From Aquimarina pacifica (GTDB taxonomy: Bacteria > Bacteroidota > Bacteroidia > Flavobacteriales > Flavobacteriaceae): 64,000 nt of DNA. Each line of letters opens with the position of its first letter. Within the stretch, counting starts at the first letter, position 1. Under the pieces are notes generated by a model that worked only from the letters and a program-made list of their open reading frames with translations, had not been told where the DNA came from and ran no database searches. The stretch is taken from NCBI RefSeq assembly GCF_000520955.1, contig NZ_JACC01000007.1, positions 1 to 64,000 of the forward strand. The letters are read 5' to 3'. A program made the position numbers and the translations under genes. Positions 45,604-54,676 of the stretch are shown piece by piece.

Positions 45604-46554
45604 CTAAATATGAACTTCCTTGAAATTATTCTGATTCTCTAAAAACCACTGATATGTTAAAGTAATTCCTTGGTTTAACGATATTTCTGGTTGCCATCCT
45701 AGCTCATTTAATTTAGAACTATCCATAAGTTTACGAGGAGTCCCGTCGGGTTTAGATGTATCCCATACTATATTTCCTTGATGCCCCACAATTGATTGTA
45801 CAGTCTCTGCAAGGTCTTTTATTGTAATATCTGTACCTGTTCCTACATTATATAAATACTCTGGCAAAACATTCTCAACAGCAAACAAGACAGATCTAGC
45901 CATATCATCTACATGCAAAAACTCGCGCATGGGTGTACCACTACCCCATAATATTACATCTGCATTGTTATTTAACTTGGCATCATGAAACTTTCGAATC
46001 ATAGCAGGAAGTACATGAGAGGTTTGAAGATCAAAATTATCAAACAAACCATATAAATTGGTAGGCATCAAACTCACAAAATCTTTCTTGTACTGTTTTC
46101 TTATTGCTTGACATGCTTTGACACCAGCAATTTTGGCAATTGCGTACCATTCATTAGTTGGCTCTAATGGTGCTGTTAATAGATATTCTTCTTTTAATGG
46201 CTGCGGGGCTAACTTCGGATAAATACAAGAACTTCCCAAAAAAATAAATTTCTTTATACCATTCTGATGAGCAGCATCAATCAGATTATTCTGGATCTGA
46301 AGATTTTCCATCAAAAACTGATAGGGATATTCATTATTGGCCAATATACCTCCCACCCTAGCTGCTGCATTAATAATACAATCTGGATTTTCTTTAGAAA
46401 CAAACTCATAAACAGACAATTGATCTCTTAAATCCAACTCGGCACTTCTTCGCCCTATCAAATTAGTATACCCATTATCTTTTAGAGCACGCCATGTGGC
46501 AGAACCAACCATTCCTGTGTGTCCTGCAATATATATTTTAGAATCTTTCTTCAT
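45604..46554 (-). CDS. fcl: GDP-L-fucose synthase
   Basis: 316 residues of the extended SDR family: cofactor loop IAGHTGMVGSATWRAL, NAAARVGGILANNEYPYQF, FLGSSCIYPKLAPQP (catalytic Ser), NEWYAIAKIAG (YxxxK) and the family-specific H in LQTSHVLPAMIRKFH. It converts GDP-4-keto-6-deoxymannose, made by the adjacent Gmd, to GDP-L-fucose by epimerisation and NADPH reduction. Two bases separate it from gmd, so the two are translated together. Confidence 0.95.
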   Translation of the reverse strand: MKKDSKIYIAGHTGMVGSATWRALKDNGYTNLIGRRSAELDLRDQLSVYEFVSKENPDCIINAAARVGGILANNEYPYQFLMENLQIQNNLIDAAHQNGIKKFIFLGSSCIYPKLAPQPLKEEYLLTAPLEPTNEWYAIAKIAGVKACQAIRKQYKKDFVSLMPTNLYGLFDNFDLQTSHVLPAMIRKFHDAKLNNNADVILWGSGTPMREFLHVDDMARSVLFAVENVLPEYLYNVGTGTDITIKDLAETVQSIVGHQGNIVWDTSKPDGTPRKLMDSSKLNELGWQPEISLNQGITLTYQWFLENQNNFKEVHI

Positions 46555-46556
46555 TA

Positions 46557-47675
46557 CTACTCAAAATAGTTAAAAGTTTCATAGCCTCCATTAAGGATGT
46601 GTTGATCTTTCTTCATTAAAACAAGATCACTTTTCATCATATCTTTAACTAATTCTGGCAATGTATATGTTGCTTTCCAACCCAACTTTGTTTCAGCTTT
46701 GGTTGGATCTCCTATTAATAAATCTACTTCTGTCGGTCTAAAATATTTCGGATCAACATTTAGAACCTCCTTACCTATTGGTAATTCATACATACTATTT
46801 GAGCAAGATGCTACATAGGCCTTCTCATTGACTCCTTCTCCTCTAAATTCGAGTTGTATACCTACTTCTTCAAATGCTAGGCGGACAAAATCTCTTACTG
46901 ACGTTGTTTTTCCTGTTGCAATCACCCAATCTTCTGCTGTATCTGCCTGCAGAATCATCCACATCATTTTTACATAATCTTTAGCGTGCCCCCAATCTCT
47001 TTGAGCGTCTAAATTACCCAAATAAAACTTATCCTGTAAGCCTAATGCAATTCTAGAAACTGCTCGTGTTATTTTTCTGGTTACAAATGTCTCTCCTCGT
47101 ATTGGTGATTCGTGATTAAACAAGATACCATTACATGCATACATATCATACGCCTCTCTGTAATTGACCGTTATCCAATATGCATACATTTTGGCAACTG
47201 CATACGGGCTTCTTGGATAAAAAGGTGTAGTCTCTGACTGCGGAACCTCTTGTACTTTACCGTATAACTCTGAGGTCGAGGCTTGATAAATTCTGGTTTT
47301 CTTCTCTAATCCCAAAAGACGAACCGCATCCAAAATACGCAATGTCCCGATACCATCTGCATTTGCAGTATATTCTGGAACTTCAAAAGAAACCTGAACA
47401 TGACTCATGGCCGCTAGGTTATAAATTTCATCTGGTTGTATTTCCTGAATTATACGAATAAGATTCGTACTATCCGTCATATCGCCATAGTGCAATATAA
47501 AATTACGGTTTTCTACATGAGGATCTTGGTATAACGAATCTATTCTGTCTGTATTGAAAAGTGACGACCTTCTTTTGATACCATGAACAGTATATCCTTT
47601 TTTCAATAAAAACTCGCTCAAATATGCTCCGTCCTGACCTGTTACACCTGTTATAAGGGCTACTTTATTTTTCAA
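46557..47675 (-). CDS. gmd: GDP-mannose 4,6-dehydratase
   Basis: 372 residues. SDR signatures: [70 protein letters not shown] and [15 protein letters not shown] (YxxxK), then [16 protein letters not shown]. Full length for the family. It makes GDP-4-keto-6-deoxy-D-mannose, the substrate of Fcl directly downstream. A 130-bp gap from the transferase gene upstream has no clear promoter. Confidence 0.97.
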   Translation of the reverse strand: MKNKVALITGVTGQDGAYLSEFLLKKGYTVHGIKRRSSLFNTDRIDSLYQDPHVENRNFILHYGDMTDSTNLIRIIQEIQPDEIYNLAAMSHVQVSFEVPEYTANADGIGTLRILDAVRLLGLEKKTRIYQASTSELYGKVQEVPQSETTPFYPRSPYAVAKMYAYWITVNYREAYDMYACNGILFNHESPIRGETFVTRKITRAVSRIALGLQDKFYLGNLDAQRDWGHAKDYVKMMWMILQADTAEDWVIATGKTTSVRDFVRLAFEEVGIQLEFRGEGVNEKAYVASCSNSMYELPIGKEVLNVDPKYFRPTEVDLLIGDPTKAETKLGWKATYTLPELVKDMMKSDLVLMKKDQHILNGGYETFNYFE

Positions 47676-47805
47676 AATTTAAGTTATTTTAGTGAACATG
47701 ATTTTAATTCAAATACTAAATTGAGTACATGAATTTCTAATCTTTCCTTGTTTATAAATAGCGTAAAAATTCTATCGATACAACTTCATTTTAATCCTCA
47801 AATTC

Positions 47806-48963
47806 TTAAAAAGTTAACTTAGGCTTTGCAAATTTCATGGTTCCCTTATCCTTTTCTTGTTCAATAAAAAATGGAAATAGATGTAATAGTGGTACTATGA
47901 TCAATACTATCAATAACAGAAAATGAATATTAATATTAAGAAAATCAACAAAAAGTGTCAATGCTACAATAAGTGTATTAAAGGCACATATAATAATGGT
48001 CGCCGATTTATGGGTAAATCCTAAATCTAATAATCTATGATGTATATGGTTCCTATCAGCACTAAAAGGGCTTCTTCCCTGTTTTAATCTAATAAAAAAT
48101 ACTCTAGTCGTATCCAGAATAGGAAACGCAAAAACTGCCAATACTATTACCGGTAAACCGTTTAGTTTAAAATCTAATGCTTCTGAGCCACTCATCCCAA
48201 GAAGAGCGATACCCTGAAATGCCAAAATAAAACCGACAAACATAGATCCCGAGTCACCCATAAATATTTTTTGAGTGTCAGATAAATTAAATCGTAAAAA
48301 ACCGACTAGTGAACTTACAAGGATAAACGATACAAATGTCATTAAGTAGCTCCCATTGATAAGAAAAAAGATACCAAATACAGTACTTGCAAAAATTGCA
48401 ATAGAGGCAGCTAGTCCATCTATACCATCAGTAAGATTAAAAGCATTGATAATAAAGATAAAAATGAAAATCGAAAAAATAATCGAAAAAAATGGGTGAA
48501 GCTCTTCAATACCTAAAAGTCCTCCAAAATTATCAATACGAATATCGGTCATTAAGACCACCATAGTTGCCGCAAAGATTTGGCCAATGATTTTTTTTCT
48601 GGGTGACAAAACTAGAATATCATCTTTAATACCTAAAAATAATAGTATTGTGATGCCTCCCAATAAAGAGAGGAGTTTAATCAAATCAGTTTGTGATAAA
48701 TCGGTAAAAATTGCAAACAAAATAATAGTAAGCGAAAATGCTATAAATATTCCAATACCTCCCAAAGTGGGTGTTTTGTTAACATGCATACTCCGCTCAC
48801 CGGGAACATCCATTAAATTTTTAGTATTGGACAAATAAATAATAGCGGGGAATATTCTTGAGGATATCAGGAAAGCAATACATCCCGAAAAAATTACAAG
48901 AAAGTAAAAATCTGACAATAATAGTTTTAAGGCATTCATGACGTGTGTGGTGATGTGAAACAA
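47806..48963 (-). CDS. WecA/MraY-type undecaprenyl-phosphate HexNAc-1-phosphate transferase
   Basis: 385 residues, or 377 from the Met at 48939 (MNALKLLLSDFYFL). About 11 transmembrane helices. Motifs: DVPGERSMHVNKTPTLGG, LFLGIKDDILVLSPRKK (Asp pair), INAFNLTDGIDGLAASIA, QKIFMGDSGSMFVG and ADRNHIHHRLLDLGF (HIHH). These are the catalytic signatures of the polyprenyl-phosphate GlcNAc-1-P transferase branch. It loads the first sugar phosphate on undecaprenyl phosphate and is the first gene of the operon. Confidence 0.9.
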   Translation of the reverse strand: MFHITTHVMNALKLLLSDFYFLVIFSGCIAFLISSRIFPAIIYLSNTKNLMDVPGERSMHVNKTPTLGGIGIFIAFSLTIILFAIFTDLSQTDLIKLLSLLGGITILLFLGIKDDILVLSPRKKIIGQIFAATMVVLMTDIRIDNFGGLLGIEELHPFFSIIFSIFIFIFIINAFNLTDGIDGLAASIAIFASTVFGIFFLINGSYLMTFVSFILVSSLVGFLRFNLSDTQKIFMGDSGSMFVGFILAFQGIALLGMSGSEALDFKLNGLPVIVLAVFAFPILDTTRVFFIRLKQGRSPFSADRNHIHHRLLDLGFTHKSATIIICAFNTLIVALTLFVDFLNINIHFLLLIVLIIVPLLHLFPFFIEQEKDKGTMKFAKPKLTF

Positions 48964-49122
48964 TATCTCGAAAAAAGAGAATAATTACTCTTGCTGGTTA
49001 ACTATTGTAATTTTATATAAAACTAGTCTCTTTTAACGTTTGGAACATATAAATATTATTAAATTAGTATTAAATTTTGTTAATTAAAATAATATGAATT
49101 CGAAGCTAAAGTATAGAAAATA

Positions 49123-49149
49123 CAAAGGTAAGACCTCTTCTTAATTCAA
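49123..49149 (-). promoter_or_regulatory. Candidate promoter of the polysaccharide operon
   Basis: On the minus strand TTG (49149-49147), 16 bp, then TACCTTTG (49130-49123), a strong TAnnTTTG match. It predicts a leader of about 150 nt before the first operon gene. Confidence 0.5.
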
Positions 49150-49665
49150 GAATAAAGGAAGAACTTCGATAATCTGACCTTATTTTCGTTGAAAAGCACT
49201 TTTGTATATTTTTAAACTAATTTTAACACTATTTACGCACTATACGTTCTTCTTAAATTCATGAATACCCTGATTATTCTTTACTATTTACATCAGAAGC
49301 CATATATTATATGTTAGTATCCGAAATTCTTTCCCTAAAGTACTAGGGTTTCTACCATAAATAAAACAATCACCCTAACCCAATACTATATAAAGCACTG
49401 TAAGACAAAGAACTTTAGTTAAGACTTTGAGATTTCCTATTTCAATTAAGGTATATTCAGTCCTACATCCAAAAACTTTATTACCTCCCAAAAATGACCT
49501 TTTTAGGGTAAAAATCACATATTTTTAAAACAAAAATTATGGTAAAACCGTAAAAACAAGGAGTTATAATTGCATTTTTTTGTTAAAAAATGAGTATTTC
49601 ATCGTTTAAAAAATACGTTTGATCTAAAAATTAGGAAATGATTTTTTCTTAGTTACTTTTCATAT

Positions 49666-49673
49666 TAAATTTG
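49666..49673 (+). promoter_or_regulatory. Candidate -7 element of the small secreted protein
   Basis: TAAATTTG matches TAnnTTTG, 38 bp before the ATG at 49712. No good -33 TTTG is present. Confidence 0.4.
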
Positions 49674-49711
49674 TTATCAGAATGTTATATTTTTCTTTAA
49701 AGCCCCATCTT

Positions 49712-50113
49712 ATGAAAATTACTACACTACTAACTATTTTTATCTTAAGTACGATACATCTTAACGCTCAACAAACTGAGTTAATTACAAATAATGTTTC
49801 TTCGAACCAATCAATATCAATTGGCAGTGAAAATGAAACTATTTGTCAAGCTGAGTTATCTAAGATAGCATATTACAAAGCTTTAATAAATCAAAACAAT
49901 TTAGAGATAAACGATACTGATGTTGTTAATGGCGTAGTACTTACAAATAAAGAGAACACTATTTATACCTCAAAAACAGCATACTATAAAGCCTTAATAA
50001 AGAAAAATAATTTAGAGATAAACGATACGAATACTATCAATCAAAGTGTTGTACTTAAGAACACAGAAGATATCATCTCTAATCCAAGAAGTAGAATTTC
50101 GTATTCAAATTAA
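49712..50113 (+). CDS. Small secreted protein with duplicated AYYKALI...NNLEINDT repeat
   Basis: 133 residues from the ATG at 49712 (MKITTLLTIFILSTIHLNAQ, a classic signal peptide); the open frame runs ten codons further back, but that extension would spoil the signal. The mature part of ~113 residues holds two copies, 37 residues apart, of AYYKALIxxNNLEINDT. The remaining sequence is Asn/Ser/Thr-rich. No family recognised. It stands alone, with its own promoter candidate and a very strong terminator. Probably an exported peptide or small surface/periplasmic protein of unknown function. Confidence 0.75.
   Translation: MKITTLLTIFILSTIHLNAQQTELITNNVSSNQSISIGSENETICQAELSKIAYYKALINQNNLEINDTDVVNGVVLTNKENTIYTSKTAYYKALIKKNNLEINDTNTINQSVVLKNTEDIISNPRSRISYSN
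49868..50029 (+). repeat. Two-copy tandem coding repeat
   Basis: The DNA of the two AYYKALI...EINDT copies starts at 49868 and 49979 (111 bp apart). The core TTTAGAGATAAACGATAC is identical in both, although synonymous changes occur upstream (tattacaaagc versus tactataaagc). Confidence 0.75.
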
Positions 50114-50152
50114 GAAGCAAGAAGCACATTATAATACTTCACTAATTAAATC

Positions 50153-50196
50153 AGTAAAAAAGCACTTTTATGTATACATAAAAGTGCTTTTTTACT
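50153..50196. terminator. Perfect 44-bp palindrome, strong bidirectional terminator
   Basis: Each 22-base arm is the exact reverse complement of the other around GTATAC. The arms contain AAAAAAGCACTTTTAT, giving a T6 run on either strand. It lies 40 bp after the stop of the small secreted protein. Confidence 0.8.
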
Positions 50197-50570
50197 ATCT
50201 AAATCCTTCATAACAACTCCGGAACGAAGAATCTAATAAACAACCATAAGAGATAAGACTCTCTATGTTTTGAGCATCTACACCACAAAACTTAGAAATG
50301 TGATATAGTAGAGTGTATAACTTCCAATATTTATCAACCTATTTATATGAGATAAGCGCAAGAGACTTTTGTCTTATTAGCCTAAACATAGTATATATAA
50401 GTAAAATTTAAAAAAAACGAAGCTCTCCCTAATTTATTGAAGCTTCGAGATAGGATAAGAATTCTTTTAGCATCATTGTTACTAAAACTAACATTGCTAT
50501 TATTCAACTATTAATCAAATACATTCGCAATACTTAACTGAAAGACACGACTACAAAAGAAAAACAATTA

Positions 50571-50604
50571 AAAAAAGCTCTTTTATAAAAAGAGCTTTTT
50601 TTAA
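50571..50604 (-). terminator. Terminator of clpX
   Basis: AAAAAAGCTCTTTT / AAAAGAGCTTTTTT stem with a three-base loop and long T runs on both strands, 25 bp beyond the clpX stop codon. Confidence 0.75.
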
Positions 50605-50628
50605 AATTTATATTACAACTTTTCTTAT

Positions 50629-51861
50629 TTAAGAAACTGCTTTAAGTTTCTTAATTGTCGATTTGTTAAGTTTCTTTTCTGCGTAATCTTTAGTCACTCG
50701 CAATACCGATTCTTCACTCTCTGGTAATTCGTACATCGCATCTGTGAGAATAGCTTCACAAAGAGACCTAAGTCCACGTGCGCCAAGCTTATATTCCATC
50801 GCTTTTTCTACGATATACTCAAGAGCTCCATCGGTGATCGAAAAGTCTATGGCATCCATTTCAAACAGTTTTTTGTACTGCTTAATAATTGCATTTTTAG
50901 GTGCAGTTAAGATAGATCGCAACGTTTCTGCATCTAATGGATTCATATAAGTAAGCACTGGTAAACGACCTATAATTTCGGGTATCAAACCAAAATCTTT
51001 TAAATCTCTCGGGATGATATACTGAAGTAAGTTGTCCTTTTCTATAACATCCTCACTTTTAGAAGCACTATACCCTACTGCTTGCATATTTAAACGTTTC
51101 TGAATATTTTTTTCAATCCCGTCAAATGCACCTCCTGCTATGAAAAGAATATTCTCTGTATCTACCTCAATAAACTTTTGATCTGGATGCTTACGCCCTC
51201 CTTTCGGAGGAACGTTAACCACAGTACCCTCTAAAAGCTTAAGGAGCGCCTGCTGTACTCCTTCTCCTGAAACATCTCTGGTAATACTCGGATTATCACT
51301 TTTACGAGCAATTTTATCTATCTCATCAATAAATACAATACCTCTTTGTGCTTTCTCGAGATTATAATCTGCCGCTTGCAATAATCGCGTAAGAATACTT
51401 TCTACATCTTCTCCTACATATCCTGCCTCGGTAAGGACCGTTGCATCTACAATCGCCAAAGGAACATTAAGCATTTTGGCAATAGTTTTTGCTATCAATG
51501 TTTTCCCTGTTCCAGTTTGCCCCACCATAATGATATTACTCTTCTGTATTTCTATATCATCATCGGTCTTAGGCTGCAATAACCTTTTGTAATGGTTATA
51601 AACAGCAACAGACATCACTTTTTTGGTAAACTCTTGTCCTATCACATATTCATCCAAAAATTTCTTAATTGCCATCGGCTTACGCAGCATCAACTCACTA
51701 CTCAGCTCACCTGTTTGTTCATCTTTTGCTTCTTCTACCACAATACCATTTGCCTGAACTATGCATCGATCACAAATATGAGCGTCTAATCCTGCGATAA
51801 GCAAATTGGTTTCAGGCTTTTTTCTCCCACAAAAAGAGCATTCTAAATCTTCCTTGGCCAT
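50629..51861 (-). CDS. clpX: ATP-dependent Clp protease ATP-binding subunit ClpX
   Basis: 410 residues, full length. N-terminal zinc domain with [10 protein letters not shown] and HICDRC (Cys4). AAA+ core: Walker A GQTGTGKT, pore loop [10 protein letters not shown], Walker [22 protein letters not shown] and sensor-2 LGARGLRSL. It unfolds substrates and feeds them to ClpP, encoded just upstream. The loop that docks into ClpP (IGF in E. coli) reads VGY here, within [14 protein letters not shown]. It is separated from clpP by 174 bp containing two stem-loops, so part of its expression may be independent. Confidence 0.98.
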   Translation of the reverse strand: MAKEDLECSFCGRKKPETNLLIAGLDAHICDRCIVQANGIVVEEAKDEQTGELSSELMLRKPMAIKKFLDEYVIGQEFTKKVMSVAVYNHYKRLLQPKTDDDIEIQKSNIIMVGQTGTGKTLIAKTIAKMLNVPLAIVDATVLTEAGYVGEDVESILTRLLQAADYNLEKAQRGIVFIDEIDKIARKSDNPSITRDVSGEGVQQALLKLLEGTVVNVPPKGGRKHPDQKFIEVDTENILFIAGGAFDGIEKNIQKRLNMQAVGYSASKSEDVIEKDNLLQYIIPRDLKDFGLIPEIIGRLPVLTYMNPLDAETLRSILTAPKNAIIKQYKKLFEMDAIDFSITDGALEYIVEKAMEYKLGARGLRSLCEAILTDAMYELPESEESVLRVTKDYAEKKLNKSTIKKLKAVS

Positions 51862-51880
51862 AATTATTTAGTTTCAATTC

Positions 51881-51914
51881 ATCAGACTACATCTTTCATT
51901 TTCGATAGTCTGAT
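51881..51914 (-). promoter_or_regulatory. Inverted repeat in the clpX leader
   Basis: ATCAGACTA (51881-51889) and TAGTCTGAT (51906-51914) are perfect nine-base arms 20-53 bases upstream of the clpX start. It could be an RNA hairpin in the leader or a protein-binding site; there is no T run, so it is not a terminator. Confidence 0.4.
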
Positions 51915-51964
51915 ACATTTGTAGATGTGGTACATAGTTAATAAGTATCACCTACACATTTCAC

Positions 51965-52030
51965 AAAAAATTCTTGTAAGTTCTGTAATAAATAAAATAA
52001 GACGAATACACCCCTATTTACTTACAAGAA
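51965..52030 (-). terminator. Long-loop stem between clpP and clpX, possible terminator/attenuator
   Basis: TTCTTGTAAGT (51971-51981) and ACTTACAAGAA (52020-52030) are perfect 11-base arms with a 38-base loop. On the minus strand the second arm is followed by TTTTTT, starting six bases after the clpP stop. The long loop makes it weaker than a normal terminator, and partial read-through into clpX is likely. Confidence 0.5.
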
Positions 52031-52035
52031 AAATA

Positions 52036-52710
52036 TTATTCTCTAGTCAAAATCTCATCAATCATTCCATATTCAAGAGCTTTATCAGCTTTCATCCAAT
52101 AATCTCTATCACTATCTTCATAAACCTTATCATAGGTTTGACCTGAGTGTTTTGCTATAATATTATACAATTCTTCTTTTAATATTAAAATCTCACGCGC
52201 AGTAATCTCTATATCACTTGCTTGTCCTTGCGCTCCTCCCAAAGGTTGGTGAATCATCACACGGCTATGAGGCAACCCAGAACGCTTACCTTTTTCTCCC
52301 GCACATAATAGCACTGCTCCCATAGAAGCTGCCATTCCTGTACATATGGTAGCAACCTCTGGCTTTATAAACTGCATAGTATCATAAATCCCTAGTCCAG
52401 CATATACACTACCCCCAGGGGAATTAATATATATTTGAATATCTTTTGAAGAATCTACACTTTCTAAGAACAATAATTGCGCCTGAATAATATTAGCTAC
52501 TTGATCATTAATCCCAGTACCCATAAAGATAATACGATCCATCATCAAACGCGAGAAAACATCAAAAATAGCTATGTTCATCTGGCGCTCTTCTATAATA
52601 TTAGGAGTCATCCCAGTAGGATACATACTACTAATGATATCTCCGTAATAATTACTATTAATTCCGTGATGTTTTGTAGCGTATTTTTCGAATTCTTTAC
52701 CGTAATCCAT
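52036..52710 (-). CDS. clpP: ATP-dependent Clp protease proteolytic subunit ClpP
   Basis: 224 residues from the ATG at 52710 (MDYGKEFEKYATKHHG), the usual start in the family. The open frame runs 17 codons further, but there it overlaps the terminator of the preceding gene. Catalytic triad: Ser in GMAASMGAVLL, His in RVMIHQPLGG, Asp in SDRDYWMKADKALEYGMID. It forms the tetradecameric peptidase that partners ClpX. Gene order tig-clpP-clpX is the classic one. Confidence 0.98.
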   Translation of the reverse strand: MDYGKEFEKYATKHHGINSNYYGDIISSMYPTGMTPNIIEERQMNIAIFDVFSRLMMDRIIFMGTGINDQVANIIQAQLLFLESVDSSKDIQIYINSPGGSVYAGLGIYDTMQFIKPEVATICTGMAASMGAVLLCAGEKGKRSGLPHSRVMIHQPLGGAQGQASDIEITAREILILKEELYNIIAKHSGQTYDKVYEDSDRDYWMKADKALEYGMIDEILTRE

Positions 52711-52737
52711 AGTTCTATTTTCTGAATTTTTATTTAT

Positions 52738-52774
52738 AAGAAAAGGCGTCAACCTAATCATAGTTTAACGCCTT
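52738..52774 (-). terminator. Terminator between tig and clpP
   Basis: Minus-strand reading: AAGGCGT ... ACGCCTT (arms 52774-52768 and 52749-52743), followed by TTTTCTTAT. It sits 28 bp upstream of the clpP start and argues against the longer ClpP N-terminus. Confidence 0.6.
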
Positions 52775-52813
52775 AAATATAAGTATAAATTCCTTAGTAT
52801 TTTACAACATTAA

Positions 52814-54136
52814 TTATTTGTAAACCTCTTTTATAAAATCTTCAAAGTTAACTTCTTTCACCTTTAACTTGGCATTTTCTTTGAAATAACCAAGCAATTT
52901 CTTACTCATTAATTGCTCAGAAATTCTCTTTACCTCATCTTGATTTGACAATATTCTTGCAGCAATATCTTCTAACTCTTTATCATCAGGAGATACTTGG
53001 CCAAATTGCGCCATCTGTCCTTTAATAAGATTTTTTGCAAATTCTTTTAATTCGTCAAAGGTAACTTGAAGATTGTTATCTGTGATTATTTTACCTTCAA
53101 TCAATTGATAACGTAATCCTTTTTCACTCTTTTCATACTCATCCTTTGCCTCATCCTCACTTAAGGGCTGTTCTCCTGTTGTGCGAATCCATTTTTGCAA
53201 AAATTCTGAAGGCAGATCAAACTTGGTATTTTCTAATGCATTTTCAGTAATATCATTTAGCAATTGCTGATCAGATTGTTGTTCAAACTGAGCCTCTGCA
53301 TCTTGCTTAATTCTTTCTTTAAGCTCTGTTACGGTCTTTACCGTATCCGGACCATATAGTTTGTCGAATAACTCTTTGTCCAAATCTGCTAACTCTTGTT
53401 GATTTACTTCAGAAACCGTAAAAACCACTTCTATATCTAAATCCTGAGCATCTTCATTACTTATTTTTAATGCACTAATTAAGTCAGCGTCATTATTAAA
53501 CAATCCTTTTGTTTTTAAAGTAATAACATCTCCTACTTTAGATCCAATAAATTTTTCAGAATTTTTCTTCCCTTTTATTTTATCCAAAGAAATTGTTGCC
53601 GTGGTATCGATTGCTTTTTCTTCATTAACAAAAGTACCCGCAATTAAATCTTCTTTTTCAGCTGTTTCTTTTGGAGTAAGTTTTCCATATTGTTTTTGAA
53701 TGGTTTTGATCTGATTGTCGATCATTTCTTCATTCGCTACAATCTTATAGTGTGTAATCGCTTTTTTTCCATTAAGCTTTACCTCAAATTTCGGAGCTAA
53801 ACCTAGTTCGAATTCAAAAGAGTAATTATCAGTATCCCAATCAAAGTTCTCCTGCTCTTTAGGCAATGGATTTCCTAAAACATCGAGTTTTTCTTCTGTC
53901 AAGTATTTATTCAAAGCATCCTGCAATAGCTTATTTACCTCATCAACTAAAACGGCTTTGCCATATTGTTTCTTAACCAGTCCCATAGGAACATGTCCTT
54001 TTCTAAAACCGGGTATATTAGCATTCTTACGATAGTCGCTAAGAATTTTATCTACTTTATCGCTATAATCTTCTTTAGCTATATCTACAGTTACTACTGC
54101 ATTTAATTCGTCTAATTGCTCTTTTGAAATGTTCAT
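52814..54136 (-). CDS. tig: Trigger factor, ribosome-associated chaperone
   Basis: 440 residues. The N-terminal ribosome-binding domain has the signature GFRKGHVPMGLVKKQYG (~43-59; family GFRxGKxP, here with His in place of Lys). The central part (~150-240, KEDLIAGTFVNEE ... GSKVGDVITLKTKGLFNND) corresponds to the FKBP-like domain but is poorly conserved, as in other Bacteroidota. The helical C-terminal chaperone arms run to the end. It binds nascent chains at the exit tunnel. It has its own strong promoter. Confidence 0.95.
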   Translation of the reverse strand: MNISKEQLDELNAVVTVDIAKEDYSDKVDKILSDYRKNANIPGFRKGHVPMGLVKKQYGKAVLVDEVNKLLQDALNKYLTEEKLDVLGNPLPKEQENFDWDTDNYSFEFELGLAPKFEVKLNGKKAITHYKIVANEEMIDNQIKTIQKQYGKLTPKETAEKEDLIAGTFVNEEKAIDTTATISLDKIKGKKNSEKFIGSKVGDVITLKTKGLFNNDADLISALKISNEDAQDLDIEVVFTVSEVNQQELADLDKELFDKLYGPDTVKTVTELKERIKQDAEAQFEQQSDQQLLNDITENALENTKFDLPSEFLQKWIRTTGEQPLSEDEAKDEYEKSEKGLRYQLIEGKIITDNNLQVTFDELKEFAKNLIKGQMAQFGQVSPDDKELEDIAARILSNQDEVKRISEQLMSKKLLGYFKENAKLKVKEVNFEDFIKEVYK

Positions 54137-54168
54137 TATCTCTACGTTTACTACTAAATTTTGGGTTG

Positions 54169-54199
54169 CAAAAGTAACACTTTTTTAGGACATCACAAA
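54169..54199 (-). promoter_or_regulatory. Promoter of tig
   Basis: TTTG (54199-54196), 19 bp, TACTTTTG (54176-54169) on the minus strand: an almost ideal Bacteroidota housekeeping promoter, with a predicted leader of about 27 nt. Confidence 0.7.
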
Positions 54200-54242
54200 T
54201 TTTAACTCCCTGAAAAACAGTTAACGTAATAATCTACTTTCT

Positions 54243-54590
54243 TTATTTCTTATCTTTCTTCAAAATAGAATATAATATAGACTGAAGAACTGACAATAAA
54301 ATACTAAAAACCAGTGCCCATAGCCATCCATCAACACTAAAACCTTCTATAAAATAATCGGCTAATAAAATTATCGCGGCATTAATAATTAAAAGAAACA
54401 ACCCTAACGTAAGGATTGTTGCTGGCAAGGTTAATATAATTAATAATGGCTTCACAAGACTATTTAAAACAGCTAACACGACTGCGACTATAAATGCGCT
54501 CATATAACTACTAGTCTCAACCCCAGGAAGTATTTTTGCTAAAACAAGTACCGCAACGGCACTAAGAACAAGTTTCAATATAAAATTCAT
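54243..54590 (-). CDS. Small four-helix membrane protein of the 'phage holin family' (superfamily IV type)
   Basis: 115 residues with four transmembrane helices: LKLVLSAVAVLVLAKILPGV, AFIVAVVLAVLNSLVKPLLI, TILTLGLFLLIINAAIILLA and WLWALVFSILLSVLQSILYS. The LNSLVKPLLIILTLPATILT segment and NAAIILLADY are typical of a widespread bacterial membrane family that databases label phage holin superfamily IV. No phage genes are near, so it is most likely an ordinary chromosomal protein of unknown role. Confidence 0.88.
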   Translation of the reverse strand: MNFILKLVLSAVAVLVLAKILPGVETSSYMSAFIVAVVLAVLNSLVKPLLIILTLPATILTLGLFLLIINAAIILLADYFIEGFSVDGWLWALVFSILLSVLQSILYSILKKDKK

Positions 54591-54620
54591 ACATCAAATA
54601 TACTCTTTATCAAGAACAAT

Positions 54621-54649
54621 AAAAAGCCCACCGTAAAACGGTAGGCCTT
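54621..54649 (-). terminator. Terminator of the GDSL lipoprotein gene
   Basis: AGGCCTACCG-TTTT-ACGGTGGGCTT on the minus strand (one U-G pair), then a T run. It lies 28 bp after the stop at 54677. Confidence 0.75.
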
Positions 54650-54676
54650 TACAAAAATCAAGTTATTTATATATCT

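Larger units (their letters stand above)
48964..49711. other. Long AT-rich divergent intergenic region
   Basis: 748 bp without a gene. It holds the polysaccharide operon promoter near 49123-49149 and a -7 match for the small secreted protein at 49666-49673. The 500 bp between are AT-rich with no ORF, RNA gene or clear repeat that I can recognise. Confidence 0.65.
50114..50628. other. Gene-free gap between the small secreted protein and clpX
   Basis: 515 bp with two terminators (listed separately) and a short inverted repeat CGAAGCT/AGCTTCG at about 50420-50447. No ORF or RNA gene is apparent in the remainder. Confidence 0.65.

Noticed and set aside
52711..52761. 17-residue N-terminal extension of ClpP
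   Set aside because: It overlaps the tig terminator stem, and homologues begin at the MDYGKEF-type start.
54243..54590. Prophage holin
   Set aside because: The family name is historical; there are no phage genes nearby, and the neighbours are housekeeping genes.
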